Shown here: piece by piece, positions 10,940-22,513 of the stretch
Layout: every line of letters starts with the position of its first letter
Position numbering within the stretch: position 1 is the stretch's first letter
Assembly: GCA_001557505.1 (NCBI GenBank)
Contig: LSAX01000005.1
Coordinates: 310,001 to 374,000 of the forward strand
Direction: 5' to 3'
From: Reticulascus tulasneorum
Lineage: Eukaryota; Ascomycota; Sordariomycetes; Glomerellales; Reticulascaceae
Length of the DNA stretch: 64,000 bases
The notes under the pieces: model-generated
What the model was told of the DNA's origin: nothing
Seen by the model: only the letters and a program-made list of their open reading frames with translations
The model's database searches: none
Translations under genes and position numbers: made by a program

Positions 10940-12989
10940 TTACAGCTTCACTCTCCCACCGTCGAGCACTTGCCAGTCTTGTGTCGAAAACGGAACATAA
11001 GTGCTGTCCCTCAACCAAAACATCTTGTGAGGATTCTGACCTGCGGGCTTAACGCCCTCCGCGCGCAGACCGTGTTTCTGCTGCTTGAATGTTGCCGTTA
11101 ACTGCATCCCGCCGGGAGGCATGACTCTCAGAAACAGCGGCACCGCGTATTTGGGTAGCTCCTTCCGAGCATGGCTGGCAATGCTTCGCAGAACATCCTC
11201 CTGTGGATCACAGTTTAAGATGACAGCAGCACACCCAGCACGACCATCATGGTGTGGCAGCTCCACACCGTAGACATTGGCTTCTTGAACCGCGGGATGG
11301 CTTCCGAGGACCTCGCTTACTTCCTGTGTCGACACGTTCTCGCTCTTCCATCGGAACGTATCGCCCATACGATCAGAAAAGTAAAGCCGGCCTTCGTCAT
11401 CCCATCGGACCACATCTCCGGTTCTAAACCAGGCATCCCCTTTGCTGAAGACGCTTCGCACAATCTTTGCAGACGTGGCATCGGGGTTGCCATGGTAGCC
11501 CTGGAATCTTCTGGAAATATCCTTGGCAGGGAGTCTGAAGAGCAACTCTCCAGGATCGCCGGCATTGGCTCGCTTGCAGAAGCCCGTCTTTCCCTCTCGC
11601 AGTGGCTCGTCTCTATCGTGGTCTACGGCCACTACTGCGACGCTATATTTCATTGCGCCGTTGTAGAACCACCCATTCCGACCAATGGCCCCTATTGAAA
11701 AGTCGTTTCGGCTGAGGTTCCAAGTCCCAAAGTTTGCCTCTGTGGCCGTGTAGAACTCTGCTATGGTATCGATCCCGAATCGGTCTTTGAATTTGTTCCA
11801 TACGTCTTGCCTAAGTCCATTCCCGACCGCCACGCGCACGACATGCTTCTTGTCTAGATTCTCGCCAGTCGCAGAATCCAGCTGAGCTGGTGCTGCCAAT
11901 AGATATCGGCATGTCTCCCCAACATATTGGATAATGGTGGCTCTTGAGGCTCGAACCTCGCTCCAGAAAGTCTTGGTGGAAAAATGTCTACCAATGGCGA
12001 ACGTACCGTGAGCCTGTAAGGTACAAAGAAGACCCAGGATAGCGGCAGAGCTGTGGTACAACGGCATAGACTGTAGTGAGTCAGCAAGGCTATCGCAATC
12101 ATGAAATCAAGAAAGGTACCGTATAGTAGACGTCTTCAGGGCTCTGGCTGAGCCAACGGCACATAAAACCGCTCGCAATAGTGCATTTACCCCATGACAC
12201 TATGCCTGGCTTCGGTGTTCCTGTTGTTCCCGATGTATAAATCAGCATCGCGAGGTTGTTGTACTTGCTCTCGGAGCGATCGGAGTCGGGATACCGGTGT
12301 GGCTCGGTGGCTGCAATCTCGGCGTCCAAGTCGCGCGTCAAAACAACAAATCTGACAGAACTTAAGGCCTCCCGAACATGATCACTAATATTATCCGCAA
12401 CCAGAGGATCAACGAGCACCAACGACGTAGTGGCAGACCTCACACAGTGGGCTAGACCATTTCCCGTGAGATTGTAGTTGATGAATGCGGGTTTTGCCCC
12501 AACCGCCCATATGCCAAACCAAAAGAAGACAAAGGACTCGGAGTTCTGGTAATCAAGAGCCACAATATCCTTGGGCTTAACCCCAAGCCGCTCCCGAAGC
12601 CAGGCTCCATGTCTCAACACCTGGTCGTACACCTGAGCATACGAGTACGATCTGCTCTCGAATATTAAGAATGTTCGTTTCGAGAGCGCTTCGTTTCGAG
12701 CGGCACCTTCGAGGACATAGAAAAGATTGAGCCGGTTGGTACGCTCGCGCCAGAGAGTTTGGGCGGTCACCGGGAGGACACTCCCGAGCAGGTGGCGATC
12801 ATACCAGAGGGAAGTACGAGCGTCGATGTATGCAGAGGCTGCCACAACGGCAGGTATGGTGAGAGCTAAAGGTACTGGCGAAGAGAGAGACCATCCTGAT
12901 TAGTGATTAAGCATGGGGGAGAATATCGGACGAGACGTCCACACACATGAAGAATTTCAAGTGTTACTGATGCTTCACTTACAAGGCAT
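10940..12989 (-). CDS. FATP/FAT1-like very-long-chain acyl-CoA ligase
   Basis: Spliced model: exon 1 is only 7 bases (12983-12989, ATG CCT T), donor GTAAGT; intron 12875-12982; exon 2 12120-12874; intron 12071-12119 (49 bases, CTACAG acceptor); exon 3 10940-12070. This gives 630 residues, the usual size for the family. The N-terminus MPLPLALTIP is hydrophobic, as in family members. The AMP-binding P-loop YTSGTTGTPKPG lies near residue 215, and the FATP-type YTATEANFGTWN motif and an AMP-ligase RTGDV motif follow. These proteins activate long or very long fatty acids to acyl-CoA and can couple this to uptake, at peroxisome, ER or plasma membrane. In this frame the second exon has no ATG upstream of the acceptor, which is why the tiny first exon is proposed. 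Substrate is not readable from sequence. Confidence 0.88.
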
Positions 12990-14078
12990 GGCTGATCAAG
13001 CGTCAAAGTCAGTTTTGCAAGACGAACTCTCATACAATTTGAGGTGTCTTAGTTCAGAAAGGGAATCCAACTATGGTTAACACCAGTCAATGAAATGCCT
13101 GGTGTTTCGCATGAGAAGGTCATATCATGAGGTACAGTAAGGATATTGCAGGAGAGAGACCACAGTGGCCGAGCGGGAGGTTCGTAGTTCAGCGGATTAG
13201 TCGGTGATATCACGCGACTTCGAATGCCTCGTAATGCATGCAACAAGAAACTCGGACGCTGAAAAGATCTCCACAAAAGTCTCCGCAGACCTTCAGAGCA
13301 ATTGGCATAAACAGCCACTTGGCAGACCAATATGCGAGAACAACTTCTAATGGGCCACGGTATTGTATCGCTGTCAAGAGCGGGCTTGGGTTGATAAATT
13401 GCATATGAAGCAAAGAGCCTCGGCAGCCCATCACGCTGCGTCTCCGCTCTCTAGTCCCCTCAAAAGCACTACTAGCCCAGTTTTGAGACAAGGCAGCTGT
13501 GGTAGCTTGGCTAGCTTGTTGAAACAGGAATAAAAACATACGGACGCATTATGCGTGCGTACGTGGCTTGATACTTAACACCTGGAACACAAGGCAACCA
13601 GTACGGTGATGTTTCTTTGGCAAGATGTTCCCAGGGCTGATGCTTGTAGAATGTGGCACTACAATTTGCAGGCCTGAGATGGTCAGCACCACAGTATCAA
13701 ATGTGAAATGGGTAGGCAATCGTTTGAGTCAGCCATCATGCCATCGCAACTCGCAGGAGACACACTCATCCATAAGTAGAAGTGGGTTATTATGAACCCG
13801 CATGTCATAAGTGAAGAACACTTGGGCCTAGCTAATTATTAGATGCTGGTGGATCTCAAGATGCACTGGAAGAAGGAGAAGAGGTACTCTGATAAATACA
13901 TAATAATTATGCAAGTAAAGATCACTTATCAGCGATCAATTGGGTGAATCATTATCTCCATGTGACACCGCGTCTAGGAATTTACGAAGCACTAACAATT
14001 TCATACCTAGCTCAGTAAGCGGGTCGAAAGCAACCCGACGATCTGTCATCGTGGGCTTCTACATGGTCCAAAGCCGCC
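12990..14078. other. Divergent promoter region
   Basis: Gene-free spacing between the acyl-CoA ligase gene (-) and the PIG-S gene (+). No ORF or RNA gene could be supported. Confidence 0.6.
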
Positions 14079-15815
14079 ATGGCTTCCCAAACACATGGCG
14101 ATAACGCCACCGTTGGCCCCAAGATTGAGTCTGGGAGTGATGTCCAACCTCTAGAGAGCGTTTTGCCAAAGGCCAGCGACTCGACGCCCCCCTCGAGAAA
14201 AGATCCACCCCCTGAGAAGCCGTGGGACATTCGGAGACGTTCCTTCGTTATCCTCTCCTTCTGGCTCATCGTTCTCTGTCTAGGACTGCCAATATGGTGG
14301 ATGACTACGACAATATACCGTGCCCATTTGCCGTTGACGGCCATGATGCAATGGGCTGATGGCAAGGTTGGTTTTGGAGGACCAGACATTCCATTGCAGG
14401 GAGACCGTTCTAATGATGACCCATAGGCCTGCCGACCGGTCTTTCCTCTACGAATATCTGTCCAGGCGAATTCGCTACAGCCGCAAGAAGCACAGAACCT
14501 TCTTCGACTAACGCAGCATGCTCTGGATGACCTCAACGACTTCTCCGGCCATCATCTGCGTCTCCAATTAGCGCCACGGGTCAACAACATTGCCGTCACC
14601 GAAGATGAATCGCAGGTCGTCCTGACGATTCGCCTAACACCTGGCGACACTTCTACGACAGTCTTGCATCCGCATTCCCCTGTTCTCGATATCACATATC
14701 CACCGAACTCAATCCCATCTGCCACGTCCTCCTCCTCCGCCCTCGCCTCGTACATAGCGAATGAGCTTCGATCTACCTACGCTGAGGAGCAAGCCATCAT
14801 CTCGTACTTGCTGTCCGCCGCCTCCATATCACCCGATTCCCGGCCACAAGGACTGTCCTCTGACGCTGCCGAGAGCTTATCGAAGCGAATGGTTCGATCT
14901 CTCAGGTATTCGCCGACTTACCATCTCACATTTTCGCTCTTCACAAGTGGTTCCACACCGAATACGTGGGATATTGAAAGTGCGATACAGGAGTACATGA
15001 AGCCAATGTTGGACGTGTTGAGCCCAATCCACAACTTCACCATTGACACTCAAGTCCAGCTGTATGCGACCCCCGGCGCACAGTCACAGATTCTTAGCAA
15101 AGAGGACCTCGCGTCCTTCATTAACGCCGCCGAATGGCCGCTTTCCCCCTCGATTGGTGGCGCGCCTACTATCAACTTTCTGATCTTTGTTGGAAATCAA
15201 ACAGTAGGCCTGGAGTCGGGGTCCGAGACTTCTCAGTCGTGGCTGATTCCGCAATGGGGAACTGTGTATCTCCTCTCCCTACCCCCGACTACGTCCGATG
15301 TGTCCAGCTCGACCCTTAAGCAACCTATGCTCACTTTTGGGGGCCATTTGTTGTCGCTCCTGGGCACACCCCAGTCCGGCTCTCTGCCATTACGATTGTC
15401 CACCTTGTCAAGAATACGATCGGCGGACCTGTTGATCCGAGCATCCTCCACGCTTGGATCCTTGGCTAGGTTATCGCGAGCATTGCCGTCCATCTCCATC
15501 CCGCGCAGTGTTGCCGACGGTGTAACCAAGACAATGCATCAGCTCGAGCTTGCCTGCGCAAGCCTTGGTGGCCCAGAGGGGCTTGAGCATGCAAGAATTG
15601 CAGAGGCGGAGGCCGAGCGAGCGTTCTTTGAGAAGAGCATGGTCGGTCAACTTTACTTTCCAGACGAGCACAAGATTGCGGTATATCTACCACTCTTGGG
15701 GCCTGTTGGTGTCCCGTTGGTCATGGGATTGATCAATGAGCTGAAGGCGTGGCGGAGAAGGAGGAGAGAACGGGCCGAGGCAGAGGCGGCAGCAGAAGGC
15801 AAAAAGGATCTATAA
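14079..15815 (+). CDS. GPI17: GPI transamidase subunit PIG-S
   Basis: Exon 1 14079-14366, intron 14367-14426 (acceptor CATAG), exon 2 14427-15815; 558 residues, the normal family length. A single N-terminal membrane segment (about residues 55-80, containing GLPIWWMTTTIYRA) is the family's hallmark. After splicing, the segment ADGKACRPVFPLRISV continues the conserved start of the lumenal domain. A second hydrophobic segment near the C-terminus (AVYLPLLGPVGVPLVMGLI) is followed by a basic tail, giving the expected two-span topology with a large ER-lumenal domain. PIG-S (yeast Gpi17) is a non-catalytic subunit of the ER complex that transfers GPI anchors to proteins. The call rests on topology, length and conserved motifs together. 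Confidence 0.93.
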
Positions 15816-16117
15816 TGTAAAGCATAGCAATTTAGGATTCATGATACCATTTTGAGCATTTTATCTCAGAACCTACTTGGACGATGAGCTGGTGCGCACT
15901 CAGTCGCAACAATTACAGTGACGTAATCCCCGTCTTGGGCAAATGGAGATCCCGAACAAGGGCGGGGCGAATGGATCTTTGGAATCGTACTTCGTACCTG
16001 CATTTATGAGGCGAGCCTTATCGCCTTTTCACCAGGGTGACTGACCACAGAGCTCAACTTGCTGTCTTCAACCGCATCGTCGCATCATTTGACCCGCCTA
16101 ATTATGAAGAAGCGAAG
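15816..16117. other. Short intergenic spacer
   Basis: About 300 bases between the PIG-S stop and the hydrolase ATG. It holds the PIG-S 3' end and the hydrolase promoter; nothing else is seen. Confidence 0.6.
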
Positions 16118-17484
16118 ATGCTTCCCGAACCTACCCTGAGCTTCACGCTCCCTAGCGTCCATGACGATACCGTCCTCGACTGTCGCATTTATCACTCACA
16201 ATCGCTAAGCCCGGCGCCAACATCACCGCCATGGAGGCGACACGCTGCGATTATGGCGCATCCATATGCGCCGCTGGGAGGAAGCTATGACGATCCGATC
16301 GTTGATGCCGTGGCTACGTCGCTGCTTCGGCTTGGGTTTCTTGTGGGCACGTTCAATTTCAGGTGCGCAGCCGAAATGAGGGGCTCCATTCGTGTTGATT
16401 CATTCTGACCTTGGGGCGCTCTTGCAGAGGAGCTTCCGGTTCAAGGGGCCGAACGTCCTGGACCGCGAAGCCGGAGCAAGGAGACTACATGTCTCTTGTT
16501 GGCTTCATGATTTACTATGTACACTTTCTTGACCCGTTCAGCCGGCACCACAGCGGCACGTCGTCGCCTCCGTCCGCGCCGCAGTCACCAACCAAGGAGA
16601 CGAGTCTTCTTAATGAGCAGCCCGTTCTGCTTCTAGGAGGCTATTCCTACGGAGCCATGGTCGCAACCCATATCCCACCGCTGGATGATATCCTACTCAG
16701 GTTCTCGGCTCCCACCGTAGGGTCTGCAGCAGCAGATATCAGGCTTCGCGCACAGCACTTAGCAGACCAGCAGAACATCGTGCTTGGGAGTGCGCGATCA
16801 GCTCGTAAGAGATCGCTACGGAAACCGCTCGGCATGCGTGTTGGAGGCGACGAGGGAGATCATAGGAAGAGCCACGACGCCCGGCGATCTTTTTCGTTGG
16901 ATGCAGAGGAGAAGCTACGGCGTGGTGTGCACGATTTGCTTGCAAAGACGAAGCTCGGGCATCATCAGAAGGACGCGAAATGTCCACCATCGGAGGCATC
17001 CGCAAAGGGGCAAGACAAACAGGACCAAGTGCAGCACTTGGAGATTGTGCCTGGCCTGATCAAGGTTAAACCGGCTTATTTGCTTGTGTCTCCACTCCAA
17101 GGGATCATTACCAACCTGGCGACCCTGTCCTTCGTCCCAGTGACAGCCAAAGGGCTTTTCTCAAGGAGCGCCAGCAAGTCCCATCATGCAGGGAAGAGCA
17201 AATCACAGAGCGGAGAACGAGAACGTTCTTTGAATAATCACGACCAAGCAGCCGAGAGAAAACTCACGGAAAACCCGACGCTGGCCATATTCGGGGACAG
17301 AGATGGGTTCGTCCCGGTCGACAAGTTGCGGCATTGGGCGAAGAGGCTTGGAAGTGCAGAGAGAACGCAGTTCCATGGCGAGGAAATCACCACAGCGGGC
17401 CACTTCTGGGTAGAAGAGGGAGTGCTATCCCTGCTACGCGACAAAGTGGTAGACTTTGCCTCTGGTCTACTTCATGGGGAATGA
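16118..17484 (+). CDS. Alpha/beta hydrolase-fold protein
   Basis: Exon 1 16118-16362, intron 16363-16427 (acceptor CTTGCAG), exon 2 16428-17484; 433 residues. The first ATG in frame is 16118 and the start MLPEPTLSFT fits the conserved beginning of this fungal family. Splicing rebuilds the conserved FNFRGASGS stretch. The nucleophile elbow GGYSYG places Ser154 as nucleophile. The C-terminal FGDRDGFVP offers the acidic residue and TAGHFW the histidine, so the triad is complete. A long low-complexity basic insert (about residues 200-350, rich in Ser, Lys and Arg) interrupts the fold. The substrate is unknown; members are usually annotated only as hydrolases. It lies tandem and close to the PIG-S gene. 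Confidence 0.88.
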
Positions 17485-19805
17485 TTGTATGGTGGTAATG
17501 CTGTTGATACAAAGTGGAATATACGGCATTTATGTAATACATAGACGGGGATTACATCTACACTGGTCCAGGACATTCAGTACGTGCCTCGGATCATTGT
17601 CTATATTTCACAAACTTACGAGGCATGCGCAGGCTACAGAGGAAGGCACGGTACAGCCTCGGATCCCTCAATATAGAATCCCTCAGGTCTCCTGACTGGA
17701 TCTAACGATAGGAGCCGCAAGCGGCCTACCGAGCATAAGATGGCGAGGAGCTCGGATGCCAGGCTCTGCGAGTGACGCGGGTCATACATCTCGGAGGACT
17801 GATAGTTGCCAATTGATACGTATTGAGAGACCGCTATCTCCTAGCTCCAGATTTGTAAATGCACCGCACCCGCAGCGCCCAGATTTTCAGAAACCTCCCA
17901 TGTGTTCTTTGTCCGCGGGCTCCTTCTGATCCTGGGGCGGTGTCCCTGTTGCCTCGGACATTGGCGGGTTGGTGAGGCATGTTGGTAGACTCGTGGGCGA
18001 TGTGGATCTGGCTTTCGAGTTTGAGGATGTTCTAGCCGCGGTGATAAAGGAGTTGTCAAAGTATTTCTGAGCTGGCAATGTTGATCAGGGAAACGGGGAG
18101 CTACGGAACTACGTATGGAGGCAGTCTTGGATACTTTATAGCTGCCCGGCGGGACAGGCGTGTTCAGCGAACCGCACTCGAACGTCAAGATTCCGTGGGC
18201 CAAGATCTCTTCTAATCAGTAACTCCCGGAATGCTCAAAAGTAACTACAGGCTTTCGAACCGGTTACAGCGAGGCCACATGAGCTGGCAGCCAACGAATG
18301 CTGGGAGCGGACTGACACGCTCGTATCAGAGCCGTCAACAGTAAGCCACGGGTCGGTCAGTGGAGTATATAGTAGCGAAATAATCTGTAGTAGGTCTCTG
18401 ATAGCCGCCATGCAACATGTTGCTGACTTGGTCCCCCGGTGAGACATCAGCGTTATTAATAAAATCGGCATTTGCAAGTAACGCCGATACGTTTCACAAG
18501 CTACAATAATCCACTGCAAACACCGCGGGCTCGGTCAAAGGGCATCCATCGATGATGGACCAGGCCATAAGGAAGGGAGTGCGTAGACTAGGCCGGGGCC
18601 GGGCCACCATGGAGCGATCACATGTGCCGTTTATGGAGTGGACATAACCAATACCGAATCTCAGCTGCACTTACCCATCCAATGCACAATGAGACGGAGA
18701 GCGAGATCGGTTTCGTAAGAATCTAACCCAAGCAGGGACTTCGCTGGCTCGTGAGACATATTTTCCAAGTCACAAGGCAGAAGACCATTGGCAAAAGGTT
18801 GCGTCGAGTCCTGATGGGGGGGTGGTGAGTGTTGTGGACGTGGGGTAAGCAACCGAGGCAAAGGCCTAGCATGCCAGGTACCTTGCGTGCCATACTTGGG
18901 TGCTTGGGGTACTTTGAGGGAGGTGCACCTGAAGTGGTGTGCAGGGCTCCACCGTGACAGGTACTCACTCATAGGGTTGCCATGGATCCAGGGTGCTTAA
19001 TTGGGGGGTTCTGGCGGTAAATCCCCCAAAATCCGGGGGGTCATCTGCCTGAAATCCCAGCCCTGTTAGCGTCCGATTGGGGGGTAATTGTGTGGGGGGG
19101 GGGGCCGCTACCACGTACTTGGTACCTATTATGCCAGTCATTGGGCTGTGTCTAATTGGGTGATGGGCTGTGTCTGGATCCATCTGGCTGTCCATCTCCG
19201 GGACATGCGCAGGTGTTAACTCCCCTACCTACTCAGGTAAGCAGGAATCCATAGGCACGGGCACGGGCGGGCTGTAACGCACATCCCATTCCACTACATG
19301 TCAGGCGTCATCAATTTCAAGGAACAGCCGGCCTCTACTGAGCTGACTCTTGTCAGTCGGTGACGACCCATCATGCCAATACACCAACTGCATTGCTACC
19401 TATCTCCGTAGCATCGATGACCTGGGTTGCATAGCGCTCTTGAGTTCTCTTTTTTGTCTTTGTTCGTCCTCGAATGCCTTCGTCTTGACTCCTCCCGCCC
19501 CTTCCCTATCAGATCGCAGAGCGTCCCGCCTCACGGCCCTAGATAGATTCTTAGACCCTCCACATTCCTGGCCTCAGCTCACCGCCCACCGCCTGCCACC
19601 CACCCCCGCAAGCCTACTGCAACCTTCACCTTCGTCAATGGACTGAGTACCCTGCTCGACTCCCTGCCAAAGCACATGTCAAAACCCTACGCCATGTGCG
19701 CTCTGTGATGCGACATCTACGCAGCCGGAGCACTACCCTCTTCGCTGTTGCTCGGCGTGCCTTCTCCGAATCTGGCTCTCCGTCTTGCAAACCTCTCGAA
19801 TCACG
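17485..19805. other. 2.3 kb intergenic region
   Basis: Mostly no gene. A possible two-exon fragment on the minus strand at 17887-18200 is listed separately. Runs of G and C with local inverted symmetry occur near 19005-19110, and a direct repeat of TGGGCTGTGTC occurs near 19140 and 19163. The part next to 19805 is probably the lipase 5' UTR. Confidence 0.5.
17887..18203 (-). CDS. Possible small gene fragment, unrecognised
   Basis: On the minus strand, an open segment encoding ILAHGILTFECGSLNTP can be joined through a GTATCC donor and a GCTCAG acceptor to KYFDNSFITAARTSSN, ending HMGGF at a stop at 17887. The joined frame stays open, which is the only support. No start codon or upstream exon was established, and I recognise no family. 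It may be chance. Confidence 0.2.
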
Positions 19806-22378
19806 ATGAACGACGTCCTCGTCAACCGCGTCCACCCTGTGCCGTCCATCCGTGTCCAGACCTCCTCGATCGATGCCTCCAAAGCTCCCAAGCCCCCGCG
19901 GTCCTCACCAAAGGAGCAGTCTAGGAGTACACCCGTTGATACTCTGTCCCGCGCCATCAAAGGCGCAAACAATTGGGTGCTATCATGGCGGGATGGCCTG
20001 ACCGAGGGAGAGCGGGAGAACAGGAGGAAGGTGGAGGAGCGAAAGCAGATCCTCTATCTGCGAATGAAGAATGTAAGGCTCGGCCATATGACATTGTTCG
20101 CCCCCGCTTGGTGCATTTTGGCTGACATGCTCGCGAATAGGCCGAGACGAGGAAGGACTGGCAGGATGCTGCTGAAGAACTCGATATGCTGGAGGGCAAC
20201 GACGAATGGAAACTTGATCCCTCGACCGCCGACTACAACCCCGAACTGATCAAAATCCGGCTGAAGGAGCTGGACGATGCCCGCACGAACTGCGATATAG
20301 GTGAGATGATGTACTTGGTGCGGACTGCGCTCAGCCGCGACCTCGGTGGAATGGGCAGTGTGGACCTTTACCGACACTCCTACGTCGGCACCAAAGAACT
20401 CATCGAGAGATACGTGAACTCGGCAATCCGGACGATAGACGATCTTGTCGAAAAGAGCGCCTATTCCCTCCCCGAAGGTATGGAGCAGAAGGACTTGCTC
20501 GAAGGCTTGCTGTACGCGAGGCAGAGCTTTGGCAGGAGTGCTCTGCTCCTGAGCGGAGGTGCCACCTTTGGCATGTCACATATCGGAGTTCTGAAGTCCC
20601 TGTTCGACGAGAAGCTGCTGCCACGCATCATCTCAGGGGCTTCGGCCGGCTCGATCGTGTGCGCTGTGCTTTGCGCGAGAACTGACGAGGAAATTCCGGA
20701 GCTAATAAAGCAGTTCCCGTACGGTGATCTAGCCGTCTTCGAGGGGCCCGAAAATCCTGGCGGAGTCTTTGAACACTTGCGAAGATTGCTCACCGAGGGG
20801 AGCTGGTCGGACATCCAGCATCTGACTCGTGTAATGCGTGGCTTGCTCGGCGATATCACTTTTCAAGAAGCATACAACAGGACGAGACGAATCCTCAACA
20901 TCTGCGTCTCTACCGAATCCATATATGAGCTCCCAAGGCTGCTCAACTATGTCACAGCACCGAACGTCATGATATGGTCTGCTGTGGCCGCCTCCTGTTC
21001 TGTCCCATTGGTTTTCAGCGCTGCCCCGTTACTGGTCAAGAACCCAGTCACGGGAGAACACGCGCCCTGGAACCCCACACCGCAGCGCTGGATAGATGGC
21101 TCCGTTGATAATGACTTGCCAATGACACGGCTTGCGGAGCTCTTCAACGTCAATCACTTCATCGTATCTCAGGTCAACCCGCATGTGGTCCCATTCCTGG
21201 CGAAGGATGATCACTTGGACCCGGCCACCGCCAATACTCGTCGAGCAGCGCTATCTCCTAAGAAAGACGAGGTGGATTGGGTGTATACCATAACAACATT
21301 GGCGAAAGATGAGGCATTACACAGGTTGCAGTTCCTTGCGGAGGTTGGCTTCTTCCCAAACGTTGTCACCAAGCTTCGCACCATGCTCAGCCAAAAGTAT
21401 TCGGGCGACATCAACATTCTACCCGAGATTAGCGTGCATGACATTCCACGAATCCTCAAGAATCCTGATGCCGACTTCATGTTGCGAGCCTCTCTTCAGG
21501 GTCAACGCGCGACTTGGCCCAAGTTAAGCCGCGTACGAGATCGATGTGCTATCGAGCTTGCCCTAGATCGCGCAGTCCACCGACTTCGTGCCCGAGTGGT
21601 CTTCTCTGAAAGTCAGGTTGACTTGCGGCGCCTCGCCACGGGCATCGTGTTCCCACCTTGGCCGACGTCCACTGGAAGCGCAACGCCTGCCGCACCGGGA
21701 AGTCGAGGGCTCATCATGGACCCCGCAAGGAACAGGATGCGGAGGTCCTCTGGCAGCAGTGTGCAATTCATGCCGCATTACCGACGGCTGATGATGGAGA
21801 ACGTCCTCACCGACGACGAGACGGAGCAAGAAGAACTACTTGAAATGCGGGCTAGGCACGAGCAAAATAATCCGCCAGGTCCAATGCGGAAACCGCGACT
21901 TAACAGGGCGGCCAAGAGTCACTACGATGTGCCACTCGGCCGTGAGTCGTCGGCGAGCATTCATCCTGTTATGGCCGATGAGGCCGATGAGGGAAGCGCC
22001 TTTGACTTTTCGAAGCCATTGACACCACCACTACACGAGAGGCGGCACTTTCGAGGAACCTTGGCAGATTCGAAGAGGATGGCGGATGCGATGCAGCCAG
22101 TCACTACCGCAGGTAGCGAACATACTGCCTCGTCGCCGAGGAAATATATGGTATCACTCACTGACGAGATGGAAACGTCGGAGCACCACTCCTCCGACGG
22201 GGATATCGAGTCTCACACCGATGACACCATGTCTGATCCAGAACCATACGATCAGAACTGGCTTCATCCTGGCCTGTCCGGGGAGTCTCCGCCGACGAGG
22301 TCTGAGAAGCCCTCTTCCGCAGAGAGCAGCAGAGAGATTCCCAGTCCGAGTGACCACGTTGGAGGGCTTTGGGATTGA
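19806..22378 (+). CDS. Patatin-type triacylglycerol lipase (TGL3/4/5-like)
   Basis: Exon 1 19806-20072, intron 20073-20140 (GTAAGG donor, GAATAG acceptor), exon 2 20141-22378; 834 residues to the first stop. The patatin core shows the oxyanion motif GGATFGMSHIG, the nucleophile motif GASAGS with Ser257, and the catalytic aspartate in WIDGSVDND (Asp408). The N-terminal DUF3336-like helical region precedes it. This matches yeast Tgl3/4/5, lipid-droplet lipases that hydrolyse triacylglycerol and can have lysophospholipid acyltransferase activity. The C-terminal 250 residues are low complexity. The frame does not end cleanly: after TGA at 22376-22378 the same frame runs 44 more codons to TAG at 22511, with a charged, coding-like composition ending STWMAWD. 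This could be an extension by readthrough, an unseen intron, or a mutation. The lipase core is unaffected. Confidence 0.9.
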
Positions 22379-22513
22379 CTCGTGGATGGGAGGGTGAGCT
22401 CCTCGGACGAAGATGATAAAAAGGAGGAGACTGTGGTTATTCCAGCGGCTGCATTGAAGCAGAACGAAGAGGAGGATGATGTTTTACGATCGACTTGGAT
22501 GGCCTGGGATTAG
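22379..22513 (+). other. In-frame extension after the lipase stop codon
   Basis: 44 sense codons followed by TAG, in the lipase frame directly after TGA CTC. The peptide is rich in Asp, Glu and Lys (for example SSSDEDDKKEE and NEEEDDVLRSTW), like the preceding tail. A possible 93-base intron from a GTCTGA donor at 22300 to an AG at 22392 would remove the stop and keep the frame. Confidence 0.5.

Noticed and set aside
13155..13240. tRNA-like start (GTGGCCGAGCGG)
   Set aside because: No anticodon arm, T-arm or acceptor pairing follows.
16037..16117. Upstream in-frame GTG start for the hydrolase
   Set aside because: Nuclear fungal genes start at ATG; the ATG at 16118 gives the family-typical N-terminus. 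The same reasoning was used for the lipase, HET, 2OG oxygenase, GH7 and P450 starts.
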